A stretch of 64,000 nucleotides of DNA from Actinopolymorpha pittospori (GTDB lineage Bacteria; Actinomycetota; Actinomycetes; Propionibacteriales; Actinopolymorphaceae): positions 1,798,001 through 1,862,000 of the forward strand of contig NZ_JADBEM010000001.1 in the NCBI RefSeq assembly GCF_014873875.1. The letters run 5' to 3'. Under the pieces are notes generated by a model. That model saw only the letters and a program-made list of their open reading frames with translations. It did no database searches and was not told the origin of the DNA. This document shows positions 9,099 to 17,721 of this stretch, piece by piece. Within the stretch, counting starts at the first letter, position 1. Each line of letters opens with the position of its first letter. The translations under genes and the position numbers were made by a program.

Positions 9099-9228
9099 CC
9101 GGGTGCGGACGGAGCACCCGGGCAAACACGCCGAACCCACCGCGGCCGACGGCCGGCGGACCGGAGCCACGCCACCTTCGCGGACTCCCGTGGACGGCCA
9201 ACTCTCATCCAACAGAGGAGAAGATCTC

Positions 9229-10314
9229 ATGAACGCGCAGTCGATCCGGGTTGCCATCGTCGGCGTGGGAAACTGCGCGACGTCACTCATCCAGGGCGTC
9301 CACTACTACCGCGACGCGGACCCGAGCCAGCAGGTGCCGGGCCTCATGCACGTACGCTTCGGGCCTTACCACGTTCGCGACGTGGAGTTCGTGGCGGCGT
9401 TCGACGTCGATGTCAAGAAGGTCGGACTCGACCTCGCCGACGCCATCGGTGCGAGTGAGAACAACACGATCAAGATCTGCGACGTTCCGCACACCGGTGT
9501 GACCGTGCAGCGCGGCCACACCTTCGACGGGCTCGGGAAGTACTACCGGGAGACCATCACCGAGTCCGACGCCAACCCCGTCGACGTCGTTCAGACGTTG
9601 AAGGACGCCAAGGTCGACGTCCTCGTGTCGTACCTGCCGGTGGGTTCGGAGACGGCTGACCGTTTCTACGCGCAATGCGCCATTGACGCCGGTGCGGCCT
9701 TCGTCAACGCGCTGCCGGTGTTCATCGCCACCGATCCCGTGTGGGCAAAGAAGTTCGAGGACGCCGGACTCCCCATCGTGGGCGACGACATCAAGAGCCA
9801 GGTGGGCGCGACGATCACCCACCGGGTGCTGTCCAAGCTGTTCGAGGACCGCGGTGTCCTGGTGGAGCGGACCTACCAGCTCAACTTCGGCGGCAACATG
9901 GACTTCAAGAACATGCTCGAGCGGGATCGCCTGGAGTCCAAGAAGATCTCGAAGACGCAGTCGGTGACGTCCCAGATCCCGCACGACCTGGAGAAGCGCA
10001 ACGTCCACGTCGGCCCCAGCGACCACGTGCCGTGGCTCGACGACCGCAAGTGGGCCTACGTCCGGCTGGAGGGTCGCGCGTTCGGCGACGTGCCGCTGAA
10101 CCTCGAGTACAAGCTGGAAGTGTGGGACTCGCCCAACTCCGCCGGAATCATCATCGACGCGATCCGGGCCGCGAAGATCGCGAAGGACCGCGGCATCGGC
10201 GGCCCCATCCTGTCCGCCTCGTCGTACTTCATGAAGAGCCCGCCGGAGCAGTACTCCGACGACGTGGCTCGCGAGCAGGTGGAGAAGTTCATCCGCGGCG
10301 AGGTCGATCGCTGA
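9229..10314 (+). CDS. ino1: Inositol-3-phosphate synthase
   Basis: 361 residues, the usual actinobacterial length. It converts glucose 6-phosphate to inositol 3-phosphate using NAD+, the first step toward phosphatidylinositol, PIMs and mycothiol. Seen: Rossmann motif [12 protein letters not shown] near residue 8; [15 protein letters not shown] and [14 protein letters not shown] of the catalytic domain; [16 protein letters not shown] near the C-terminus. Start ATG at 9229 is supported by GAGGAG nine bases upstream. It lies just downstream of the PadR regulator. Function is well supported by conserved blocks across the whole length. Confidence 0.96.
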   Translation: MNAQSIRVAIVGVGNCATSLIQGVHYYRDADPSQQVPGLMHVRFGPYHVRDVEFVAAFDVDVKKVGLDLADAIGASENNTIKICDVPHTGVTVQRGHTFDGLGKYYRETITESDANPVDVVQTLKDAKVDVLVSYLPVGSETADRFYAQCAIDAGAAFVNALPVFIATDPVWAKKFEDAGLPIVGDDIKSQVGATITHRVLSKLFEDRGVLVERTYQLNFGGNMDFKNMLERDRLESKKISKTQSVTSQIPHDLEKRNVHVGPSDHVPWLDDRKWAYVRLEGRAFGDVPLNLEYKLEVWDSPNSAGIIIDAIRAAKIAKDRGIGGPILSASSYFMKSPPEQYSDDVAREQVEKFIRGEVDR

Positions 10315-10408
10315 GCCGAGGCCTCGGCCTCGCCTGACCGGGCGCGGGTGGACGGACGATCCGTCCCCCTCCCGGACCGCTCCCTCCCCGGACCGCTCCC
10401 GTGGCCAT

Positions 10409-10464
10409 GACGTGATCATGAAGGTTTCAAGGCCCATACGCCCGACAACCTTCATGATCACGTC
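10409..10464. repeat. Perfect 18-bp inverted repeat with 20-base loop
   Basis: Arms 10409-10426 (GACGTGATCATGAAGGTT) and 10447-10464 are exact reverse complements. The element fills the ino1-MFS gap, ending 10 bases before the -10 element of the MFS gene. It could terminate ino1 transcription, act as an operator, or be a dispersed palindromic repeat. Confidence 0.8.
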
Positions 10465-10474
10465 GTGCGCGGCC

Positions 10475-10486
10475 TAGCCTGCTCAC
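10475..10486 (+). promoter_or_regulatory. Leaderless promoter -10 element of the MFS gene
   Basis: TAGCCT (10475-10480) is followed by 6 bases and the GTG at 10487; no ribosome binding site is present. Confidence 0.6.
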
Positions 10487-11809
10487 GTGCAGTTCCTGCG
10501 CGATCTCCGGACACTTCTCCGCCACCGTTACTTCCGGCGGCTCTTCGCCGTCCGTCTGGTTTCGCAGCTTTCGGACGGCATCTTCCAGGTCGCTCTCGCG
10601 TCCTACGTCCTGTTCTCCCCCGAACGCCAACCCAACGCCACCGCCATCGCGATCGGATTCGCGGTGCTGTTGTTGCCGTTCTCCCTGCTCGGACCGTTCT
10701 GCGGTGTTCTGCTGGACCGTTGGTCGCGACGCCAGACGTTGTTGTGGTCGAACGTGATCCGGACCGGGCTCGTCCTGGTCGTCATCGCCACCGTGCTCCG
10801 CGACAACACGGGGCCGCTGTTCTTCCTCGCGGTCCTCGCCTGCCTTTCTGTCAACCGCTTCTTGCTCGCCGCGCTGTCAGCGGCGCTTCCGCACGTCGTC
10901 CCCACGAACCGGCTCGTGATGGCCAACGCCGTCTCACCCACCTGCGGCACGCTCGCCTTCCTCCTCGGGCTCGCCGTCGGGTCGGGACTGGAGGCGGTGA
11001 GCCCGGTGACCGGACGGGGTACCGACGTCGTCGTTCTCGGCGTGGGCGGCCTGGGATACCTGACGAGTGCCCTGCTCGCCCTGCGGATGCCGCGCCGCCT
11101 GCTCGGTCCCGACCTGCGGACCGAACAGCAGTACACCCGTGAGGCGGTCCGCCACGTCGTCCGTGGGCTCGTCGACGGTGCCCGGCACGTGCTGGACCGT
11201 CGGCCCGCGGCGTTCGGCCTGGCCGCGATCGGGGCACACCGTTTCTTCTACGGCATCTTCAGCGTCGTGATCATCCTGCTCTACCGCAACTACTTCGAGC
11301 CGAACAACGCCGACGCCGGGATCGCCGGCCTCGCCACGGCCGTGCTGGCCTCGGGGATCGGCTTCGGCGCCGCCGCCCTGCTCACCCCGATCGTCGTCCG
11401 CCGGATCCGCAAGGAAGCCTGGATCGTCATCCTGCTCCTGGCCGCCGCCGTGGTGGTCCTGGTGCCGGGCGCGTTGTTCACCCAGCCGGCCGTCCTGGTG
11501 ACGGCCTTCGTGCTCGGCATCACCGCGCAGGGCATCAAGATCTGCGTCGACACCCTGGTGCAGGAGAACATCGACGACGCCTACCGCGGCCGGGTGTTCT
11601 CGCTCTACGACGTCCTCTTCAACGTCCTGATCGTCGCCTCCGCCGCCTGCGCGGCCGCCACGCTCCCCGCGACCGGCAAGTCCTACCTCGTGCTCGTGGT
11701 CGCGTCGATCGCCTACGTCGTCACCGCACTGGTCTACGCCCGGGCCACCGGCGTCGGGACCCGGCCACGCTCGCCCGCCGACGGCCGGAGTGAGGGCACG
11801 CTCCGCTGA
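10487..11809 (+). CDS. Major facilitator superfamily transporter
   Basis: 440 residues with about 12 hydrophobic segments. The loop between helices 2 and 3 reads GVLLDRWSRRQTLLW, the MFS signature G-x3-D-R-x-G/S-R-R. The substrate cannot be read from sequence; the family includes drug exporters and small-molecule permeases. GTG start with a TAGCCT -10 element 6 bases upstream and no Shine-Dalgarno sequence, so a leaderless message is likely. A large inverted repeat separates it from ino1. It converges with the CCA-adding enzyme gene across a short tandem repeat array. Confidence 0.85.
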   Translation: MQFLRDLRTLLRHRYFRRLFAVRLVSQLSDGIFQVALASYVLFSPERQPNATAIAIGFAVLLLPFSLLGPFCGVLLDRWSRRQTLLWSNVIRTGLVLVVIATVLRDNTGPLFFLAVLACLSVNRFLLAALSAALPHVVPTNRLVMANAVSPTCGTLAFLLGLAVGSGLEAVSPVTGRGTDVVVLGVGGLGYLTSALLALRMPRRLLGPDLRTEQQYTREAVRHVVRGLVDGARHVLDRRPAAFGLAAIGAHRFFYGIFSVVIILLYRNYFEPNNADAGIAGLATAVLASGIGFGAAALLTPIVVRRIRKEAWIVILLLAAAVVVLVPGALFTQPAVLVTAFVLGITAQGIKICVDTLVQENIDDAYRGRVFSLYDVLFNVLIVASAACAAATLPATGKSYLVLVVASIAYVVTALVYARATGVGTRPRSPADGRSEGTLR

Positions 11810-11844
11810 ACCGCGCCGTGCCAGCGCCGCGCTGCCGGGCCGTC

Positions 11845-11914
11845 GGACTCAGGGACTCGGACTCAGGGACTCGGACTCAGGGACTCGGGCTCAGGGCCTC
11901 GGGCTCAGGCCTTC
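11845..11914. repeat. 14-bp minisatellite, about five copies
   Basis: The unit GGACTCAGGGACTC is repeated exactly at 11845, 11859 and 11873; two degenerate copies (GGGCTCAGGGCCTC at 11887 and GGGCTCAGGCCTTC at 11901) run into the 3' end of the CCA-adding enzyme gene, which stops at 11905. It fills most of the space between two convergent genes. Confidence 0.9.
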
Positions 11915-13353
11915 GACTCCGGCTGCTCCTGCCACCAGCGCAGCAGCTCCGCGCGCACCGCGTCCTTGTCCATCGGACCCTGGTCGAGGCGGAGGTCGAG
12001 CAGGAACTTCCACGCCCGACCGACCAGCGGCCCGGCGCTGATCCCGAGCAGCTCCATGATCTCGTTGCCGTCGAGGTCGGGCCTGATCCGGCCGAGTTCC
12101 TCCTCCTCGGTCAGCCGCGCGACGCGTTCCTCAAGCTGGTCGTAGGTACGCTGCAGGGCGGCCGCCTTGCGCCGGTTGCGGGTGGTGCAGTCGGCGCGGG
12201 TCAGCACGTGGAGGCGGTCGAGCAGCGGGCCGGCGTCACGGACGTAGCGGCGTACGGCGGAGTCGGTCCACTCACCACCGCCGTAGCCGTGGAACCGCAG
12301 GTGCAGCTCCACGAGCCGGGACACCGCGTTGACCTGGTCGCTGGCGAAGCGCAGGGCGCGCATCCGCTTGGCGGTCAGCTTGGCGCCCTTGACCTCGTGG
12401 TGGTGGAAGGTCACCCGGCCGCCGCCCTCGAACCGTCGGGTCGCCGGCTTGCCGATGTCGTGCAGCAGCGCCGCGAACCTGGTGACGAAGTCCGGGCCAC
12501 CCGAGCCGATCCGGTCCTCCATGGCGATCGCCTGGTCCAGGACGGTGAGGCTGTGCTCGTAGACGTCCTTGTGCCGGTGGTGCTCGTCGACCTCCAGCCG
12601 CAGGGCGGGCAGCTCGGGCAGGATCTGGTCGGCGAGGCCGGTGCTCACCAGCAGCTCCAGCCCGGCCCGCGGGTCCTCGCCGGTGATCAGCTTGACCAGC
12701 TCGTCGCGGACGCGTTCGGCCGAGACGATCGTGATCCGGTCGGACATCGCCCGGATCGCCGCGACGACCTCGGGCGCCACCGCGAAGCGCAGCTGGCTCG
12801 CGAACCGCGCCGCGCGCATCATCCGCAGCGGGTCGTCGGTGAAGGAGTCCTCGGGACGCCCGGGGGTACGCAGGACACCTGCCGCGAGGTCGGTCAGACC
12901 ACCGAAGGGGTCGACGAGCTCTGTCCCGGGCAGCTTGACGGCGAGCGCGTTGACGGTGAAGTCTCGCCGACCCAGGTCGCCCTCGAGGGTGTCACCGTAC
13001 GTCACCGCCGGCTTTCGACTGTCGGGGTCGTAGGCCTCCGCCCGAAACGTCGTGATCTCGATCCGCCAGTCGCCCTTACGCGCCCCGATCGTCCCGAACT
13101 CCCGGCCGATGTCCCAGACCGCGTCGGCCCAGCCGGCGATCAGCCGCTCGACCTGCTCGGGACGGGCGCTGGTGGTGAAGTCGAGGTCAGGACCCAGCCG
13201 GCCGAGGAGCGCGTCCCGTACGGAACCACCCACCAGCGCGAGCTGCTCTCCGGCTGCCCGGAAACGGGCACCAAGCTCGTCGATGACGGGGGCGATCCGC
13301 AGGAGTTCACGCACCCCGCGCTGCTGGGCCTCGCTCAGGCGCTCGTTCGACAC
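11905..13353 (-). CDS. pcnA: CCA tRNA nucleotidyltransferase (class II polymerase-beta fold plus HD domain)
   Basis: 482 residues from a GTG at 13353 (an in-frame TTG lies three codons earlier). It adds or repairs the CCA end of tRNAs. Seen: LVGGSVRDALLGR followed by DLDFTT, carrying the catalytic Asp pair; RRDFTVNALA; RMMRAARFASQLRF for nucleotide selection; then an HD-type domain with LLHDIGKPATRR and FHHHEVKGAKL. Order and length fit Rv3907c-like enzymes. The gene is divergent from the DUF6049 gene with a 108-base shared promoter region. Its last codons lie within a 14-bp repeat array, so the C-terminal QEQPESKA tail may vary between strains (inference). Confidence 0.93.
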   Translation of the reverse strand: MSNERLSEAQQRGVRELLRIAPVIDELGARFRAAGEQLALVGGSVRDALLGRLGPDLDFTTSARPEQVERLIAGWADAVWDIGREFGTIGARKGDWRIEITTFRAEAYDPDSRKPAVTYGDTLEGDLGRRDFTVNALAVKLPGTELVDPFGGLTDLAAGVLRTPGRPEDSFTDDPLRMMRAARFASQLRFAVAPEVVAAIRAMSDRITIVSAERVRDELVKLITGEDPRAGLELLVSTGLADQILPELPALRLEVDEHHRHKDVYEHSLTVLDQAIAMEDRIGSGGPDFVTRFAALLHDIGKPATRRFEGGGRVTFHHHEVKGAKLTAKRMRALRFASDQVNAVSRLVELHLRFHGYGGGEWTDSAVRRYVRDAGPLLDRLHVLTRADCTTRNRRKAAALQRTYDQLEERVARLTEEEELGRIRPDLDGNEIMELLGISAGPLVGRAWKFLLDLRLDQGPMDKDAVRAELLRWWQEQPESKA

Positions 13354-13367
13354 GGGGAGCAAGCGTA
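13354..13367 (-). promoter_or_regulatory. Promoter -10 element of the CCA-adding enzyme gene
   Basis: TACGCT (minus strand, 13367-13362) is followed by 8 bases and the GTG at 13353. No ribosome binding site is visible. It is part of a divergent promoter region with the DUF6049 gene. Confidence 0.45.
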
Positions 13368-13449
13368 CGGCCTGGCCGCCCTCACGCCGAGCAAGGTGTC
13401 ACGCGCAGTGGCCGGCGCCGAGGAGAGCAGACGATCAAGGTCGATGCCC

Positions 13450-13461
13450 TAGCATCAAGGG
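13450..13461 (+). promoter_or_regulatory. Leaderless promoter -10 element of the DUF6049-murJ operon
   Basis: TAGCAT (13450-13455) is followed by 6 bases (CAAGGG) and the GTG at 13462. AAGG is too close to the start to serve as a normal ribosome binding site. Confidence 0.55.
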
Positions 13462-15849
13462 GTGCTGGCGGGTCGAGCGAAGTTCGTGGCCGCCGTCGTG
13501 GCGGTGCTGGCCTGCGTCGGGGGTCTCCTCACCGCGACCACCAAACCCGCCGCCGCGCAGACACCGAGAGTGCAGGTCCAGCTCGACTCGCTGACGCCCT
13601 ACGCCACCAATTCGACGAAAACCCTGCGAATCACCGGGCGGGTGACCAACACCGGTGACATCCCGCTGTCCACGGTCAACGCGATGTTGTGGTTCGACGG
13701 GACGCCGCTCACCAACCGTGACCAACTCAACGCCGCGGCGGCCGAGACGCCGGGCGAACGGCTCGGCACCCGGCTGGACGAACCCTGGAGCCTCGTCGAC
13801 GAGGTCGCTCCCACACTGCGGCCGCGGGCCACCGCGAAGTTCACCCTCAACGTGCCGATGAGCCGGATCGGCTTGCACGCCGCCGGCGTCTACGTCGTCG
13901 GCGTCGACATCCGGGCGACCTCGCCGGACTCCCAGATGCGGGAGACCTGGCGAGCCCGGTCGTTCCTGCCCTACGTCCCGAGCGGGACGAAGATGACCCC
14001 GGTCGAGGTCGCCTTCGTCCTCCCGGTCGTCGACCGGCCCCGCCTGGTGGAAGGCGACGTGCTGCAGGGCGCGACCGGGGTGAACGACGCGGGCGAGACG
14101 CCGAGCCTCTCGGAGTTCGCGCCGAACGGCCGGCTCAGCGAGCTGATCGACCTCGGCGCCAAACACGACCTGAGCTTCGCCGTCGACCCCGCGCTCCTCG
14201 ACGAGGCCAGACGCATGTCGGACGGCTTCACCACCTCGGCCGGCACCCGGATCAACTCCGCCGCCACCACCGACGTCCGCAACTGGCTCAGCCGCGCCCG
14301 CGGCGTCCTGGGCGCCGGCGACACGCTGATGTTGCCGTACGCCGATCCTGACCTTCCGGCACTGCAGCGATACCGGCTCAGCGACCGCTTCACCCAGGCG
14401 GTCCAGGCCGCCGACCAGACCTCGGACCAGTTCCATGCCGCCGGGACGCTCGCCTGGCCGGGCAGCGGCTACGCCGACGCCGGGACGCTGGAGACGATCG
14501 CCGCGAGCAAGGCCCGCACGGTCCTGCTCTCCCAGAACGCCCTTCCCGGCCTGCCCAAGGACGGGTCCAGCCCGGTGGCCTCGCTCGCGACCCCCGAAGG
14601 CGCGGTCACCGCGCTCGTCTCCGACCCGACGTTGACCGCCGGTGGCCCGGCCGGCCAGACGTCCCCGGCCAGCATCCAGCAGCGGTTCCTCAGCGAGACC
14701 GCCCTCCTCGCGATGCAGCAGAACCCCGCGAGCGACCCGCCCACCAGCGACCTCCGGCGCGTCGTGGCGACGCTGCCACGCACCTGGGACCCCGGCCCCT
14801 CCGGCGAGACCCTGTTCAACACGGTCGAGTCGACGTCCTGGCTGCGCTCCCTGTCCGTCGGCGCGCTGCTGTCCCAGGCCCCGACCGCCTACGGCGGCCC
14901 GCTGCGCCCCTCCACCGCCGACCGCAAGGCCGAACTCGACCCCGACGTCGTCGACCATCTCCGGCAACTCTCCGCGACGAGCACCACGCTGCTGGACATG
15001 CTCGCCGAACCAGAGCGGTCCCGACCGGGCCTCGACCGGGGCTTCCTGCGTGGCGCGTCGACCGCCTGGCGGCAGAACCCGACCGAGGCCATCGCCCTCA
15101 TCGACACGATGGACGAGCGGGTCCAGCAGGCGATCACCCGCGTCGAGGTGGTCCCGCCACGCCTGGTCACGTTGTCCAGCCAGAGCGGCCGCTTCCCGGT
15201 GACGATCTGGAACCGCGGCACCGAACCCGCCCTCGTCCGCCTCGAGGTGCGGCCGAGCGACCCGAGCGCGCTCAAGATCGCGCCCATCGAACCGATCCGC
15301 GTCGACCGCAACCGCAAGGCCACCGTGAGCGTCACCGCCGAGACGTCGACCGGCGGCGCGGTCCAGATGGAAGCCCGCCTGACGACCCGCTCCGGGACGG
15401 CGTTCGGCCCCACCCAGTCCTTCCCCGTGCGGGTCACCGGCTACGGTCAGGTCGGCTGGGTCGTCATCTGGATCGGCCTCGGTCTGATCCTGCTGGCCGC
15501 GAGCACCCGGATCTTCAAGCGGGTCCGGGGGGCGATGAGCGGCCAGAACGCCGACACCGAGACCGGTACGGAGACCGCTCGACCGGCCGATCCGAAGGCT
15601 CCCGCCGGGAGCGGCGGAGCACCGGCGCGGGCATCCCGGGACGGGCCGGATCCAGAACCGACGTCGGAGGCCACAACGGAGCCGACAACGGAGCCGAGGG
15701 CTGAAGGGACAGCGGAGCCGAAGGCGGCCTCCAACGGCCACGTCACGACGCCGGAGGAGTCCGGCACGTCCGAGGAGTCCGGCGAGCCGGGCGGCCACGA
15801 CACCCCGCCCGGTCCACCCGACCACGACATGACGAAAGCGAAGCGTTGA
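13462..15849 (+). CDS. DUF6049 family secreted/membrane-anchored protein upstream of murJ
   Basis: 795 residues. A signal peptide (VAAVVAVLACVGGLLTAT..AAAQ, about 7-33) leads into a large extracytoplasmic region; a single membrane segment (VGWVVIWIGLGLILLAA, about 670-690) and a Glu/Pro/Thr-rich cytosolic tail close the protein. It matches the Rv3909-type protein that always precedes MurJ in actinomycetes; its molecular function is unknown but the context points to envelope biogenesis. The last bases overlap the murJ start (TTGA), so the two are translationally coupled. A mutT4-like gene that lies between pcnA and this gene in mycobacteria is absent. Confidence 0.85.
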   Translation: MLAGRAKFVAAVVAVLACVGGLLTATTKPAAAQTPRVQVQLDSLTPYATNSTKTLRITGRVTNTGDIPLSTVNAMLWFDGTPLTNRDQLNAAAAETPGERLGTRLDEPWSLVDEVAPTLRPRATAKFTLNVPMSRIGLHAAGVYVVGVDIRATSPDSQMRETWRARSFLPYVPSGTKMTPVEVAFVLPVVDRPRLVEGDVLQGATGVNDAGETPSLSEFAPNGRLSELIDLGAKHDLSFAVDPALLDEARRMSDGFTTSAGTRINSAATTDVRNWLSRARGVLGAGDTLMLPYADPDLPALQRYRLSDRFTQAVQAADQTSDQFHAAGTLAWPGSGYADAGTLETIAASKARTVLLSQNALPGLPKDGSSPVASLATPEGAVTALVSDPTLTAGGPAGQTSPASIQQRFLSETALLAMQQNPASDPPTSDLRRVVATLPRTWDPGPSGETLFNTVESTSWLRSLSVGALLSQAPTAYGGPLRPSTADRKAELDPDVVDHLRQLSATSTTLLDMLAEPERSRPGLDRGFLRGASTAWRQNPTEAIALIDTMDERVQQAITRVEVVPPRLVTLSSQSGRFPVTIWNRGTEPALVRLEVRPSDPSALKIAPIEPIRVDRNRKATVSVTAETSTGGAVQMEARLTTRSGTAFGPTQSFPVRVTGYGQVGWVVIWIGLGLILLAASTRIFKRVRGAMSGQNADTETGTETARPADPKAPAGSGGAPARASRDGPDPEPTSEATTEPTTEPRAEGTAEPKAASNGHVTTPEESGTSEESGEPGGHDTPPGPPDHDMTKAKR

Positions 15850-17540
15850 GCGGAGACATCGCTGCTACCGAGAAGACGCCGCAGCAGGAGGAGTCCAGCC
15901 TGCTGCGTGCCGGCGCCGTCATGGCGCTCGGCACCATGGTGTCCCGCGTCACCGGCTTCGGCAAAAGTGTGGTGCTCGTCTGGGCCATCGGCACGACGTT
16001 CTTCGCCGACACCTTCAACCTCGCCAACACCGTCCCGAACTCGCTGTACTTCCTGATCGCCGGCGGCGCCCTCAACGCCGTCTTCGTGCCCCAGCTGGTC
16101 CGTGCGATGAAGAACGACCCGGACGGCGGCCAGGCGTTCGGGCAACGCCTGCTCACCCTGGCCACCACCATCCTCCTCGGGATGAGCGTGGTGGCGGTGC
16201 TGTGCGCCCCGCTGCTGATCCGGGCCTACTCCGGCAGCGACATGACCTCGCCCGCCAACCGGCCCTACTTCGATCTCGCCGTGGCCTTCGCGTGGTACAC
16301 GCTGCCGCAGATCTTCTTCTTCGGTCTGTACGTCATCCTCGGGCAGATCCTGAACGCCCGCGGCCGCTTCGGTCCCATGATGTGGGCGCCGATCCTCAAC
16401 AACCTGGTCGCCATCGCCGTCTACGTGTCGTTCATCGTCGTCTCCGACGCCGACACGCCGCAGGAGATCACCGGCGGGGAGATCGCGTTGCTCGGCCTCG
16501 GCGCGACGCTGGGGATCGCGGTCCAGGCGCTGTGCCTCCTCCCGGTGCTACGCCGGGCCGGCTTCAAGCTCCGCCCGCGGTTCGACTTCCGCGGTGGCGG
16601 CATCGGCAAGTCCAGCAAGCTCGCGCTGTGGACGATCGGCTTCGTCCTGGTCAACCAGGTGTGGTTCGTCGTCGCCACCCGGCTGACCACCGGAGTCAGC
16701 ACCGAGGCCCTCGCGAAGTTCGGGGACGAGAGCGCCTACGGCCTCACCCCGTACCTCAACGCCTACCAGATCCTGATGCTGCCGCACGCCGTGATCACCG
16801 TCTCGATCGTCGCGGCGCTCCTGCCTCGGATGAGTCGCTCCGCTGCGGACGGTGACCATCGACGGGTCCGCGCGGACCTGTCGTACGGCCTGCGCGTCAC
16901 CGCGGCGGCCATCATCCCGGCCTCGGTCGCGTTCCTCGCCCTCGGTCCGGACCTGACCGGCACGCTGTACTTCTTCCTCGACAGTGGCGGAGGCGACGCC
17001 CACGCACGGTTCGTGGGCTACGTGCTGATGGGCTTCGCACTCGGTCTGGTCGGCTTCTCCAGCCACCACATCGTGCTGCGCGGCTTCTACGCCTACGAGG
17101 ACACCCGTACGCCGGTCTTCGTCCAGATGGGCCTCGTCCTCGCCGGCATCGCGTGCGCGGTGACCGCCTACTTCGTCCTCCCGGTGCAGTGGAAGACCGT
17201 GGGGATCGCGGCGGCCTACGGCATCAGTTACTGGGTCGGGTTCTTCATCAGCCTCACCGTCCTGCGCCGGCGACTCGGCGGGGTCGACGGCCGACACCTG
17301 CTGAGTACCTACCTGCGGGCGGGCGCGGCGGCCCTGATCCCCGGAGTGGTCGCCTACGGCCTGTCCCGGCTGCTCACCACGGCCTTCGGCGACGGCCTGC
17401 TCGTGGAGGTGATCGCCCTGCTGTCCGGCGGTGTCATCCTCCTCGGCGGCTACCTCCTCCTCGCCAGGGTCTTCCGGATTCGGGAGATCTCCGAACTCCT
17501 CGGCCTGGTCCGTGGCCGGCTCGGCCGCAGCGCGGCATAG
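15846..17540 (+). CDS. murJ: Lipid II flippase MurJ
   Basis: 564 residues, about 14 membrane segments, MATE-like/MviN fold. It moves lipid II to the outer face of the membrane for peptidoglycan synthesis. Seen: GTMVSRVTGFGKSVVLVWAIG at the N-terminus and FADTFNLANTVPNSLYFLIAGGALNAVFVPQL, a hallmark of the family. TTG start overlapping the upstream stop by four bases. Unlike the mycobacterial protein, which carries a pseudokinase and an extracellular domain as a C-terminal fusion, this one stops after the flippase; those domains form the next gene. Confidence 0.93.
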   Translation: MSGDIAATEKTPQQEESSLLRAGAVMALGTMVSRVTGFGKSVVLVWAIGTTFFADTFNLANTVPNSLYFLIAGGALNAVFVPQLVRAMKNDPDGGQAFGQRLLTLATTILLGMSVVAVLCAPLLIRAYSGSDMTSPANRPYFDLAVAFAWYTLPQIFFFGLYVILGQILNARGRFGPMMWAPILNNLVAIAVYVSFIVVSDADTPQEITGGEIALLGLGATLGIAVQALCLLPVLRRAGFKLRPRFDFRGGGIGKSSKLALWTIGFVLVNQVWFVVATRLTTGVSTEALAKFGDESAYGLTPYLNAYQILMLPHAVITVSIVAALLPRMSRSAADGDHRRVRADLSYGLRVTAAAIIPASVAFLALGPDLTGTLYFFLDSGGGDAHARFVGYVLMGFALGLVGFSSHHIVLRGFYAYEDTRTPVFVQMGLVLAGIACAVTAYFVLPVQWKTVGIAAAYGISYWVGFFISLTVLRRRLGGVDGRHLLSTYLRAGAAALIPGVVAYGLSRLLTTAFGDGLLVEVIALLSGGVILLGGYLLLARVFRIREISELLGLVRGRLGRSAA

Positions 17541-17721
17541 CCCACACTCCCAAGACGCAACCAACAACGCACCCTGATGCGTCTGCTGTATGGGCCCCTG
17601 TGCCCACAACTCAGGGGAGGTCGTCGTCGCCGGGCAAGCGCCGGGCGACTTCGGGCATTAGCATGTAACCGCCAGTCAGACATCCGGGACGGATCACCGT
17701 CCCTCGGCGAGCAGGAGGGCC

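Noticed and set aside
13435..15825. Minus-strand open frame of nearly 800 codons
   Set aside because: Antisense to the DUF6049 gene, which has a signal peptide, a membrane segment and coupling to murJ.
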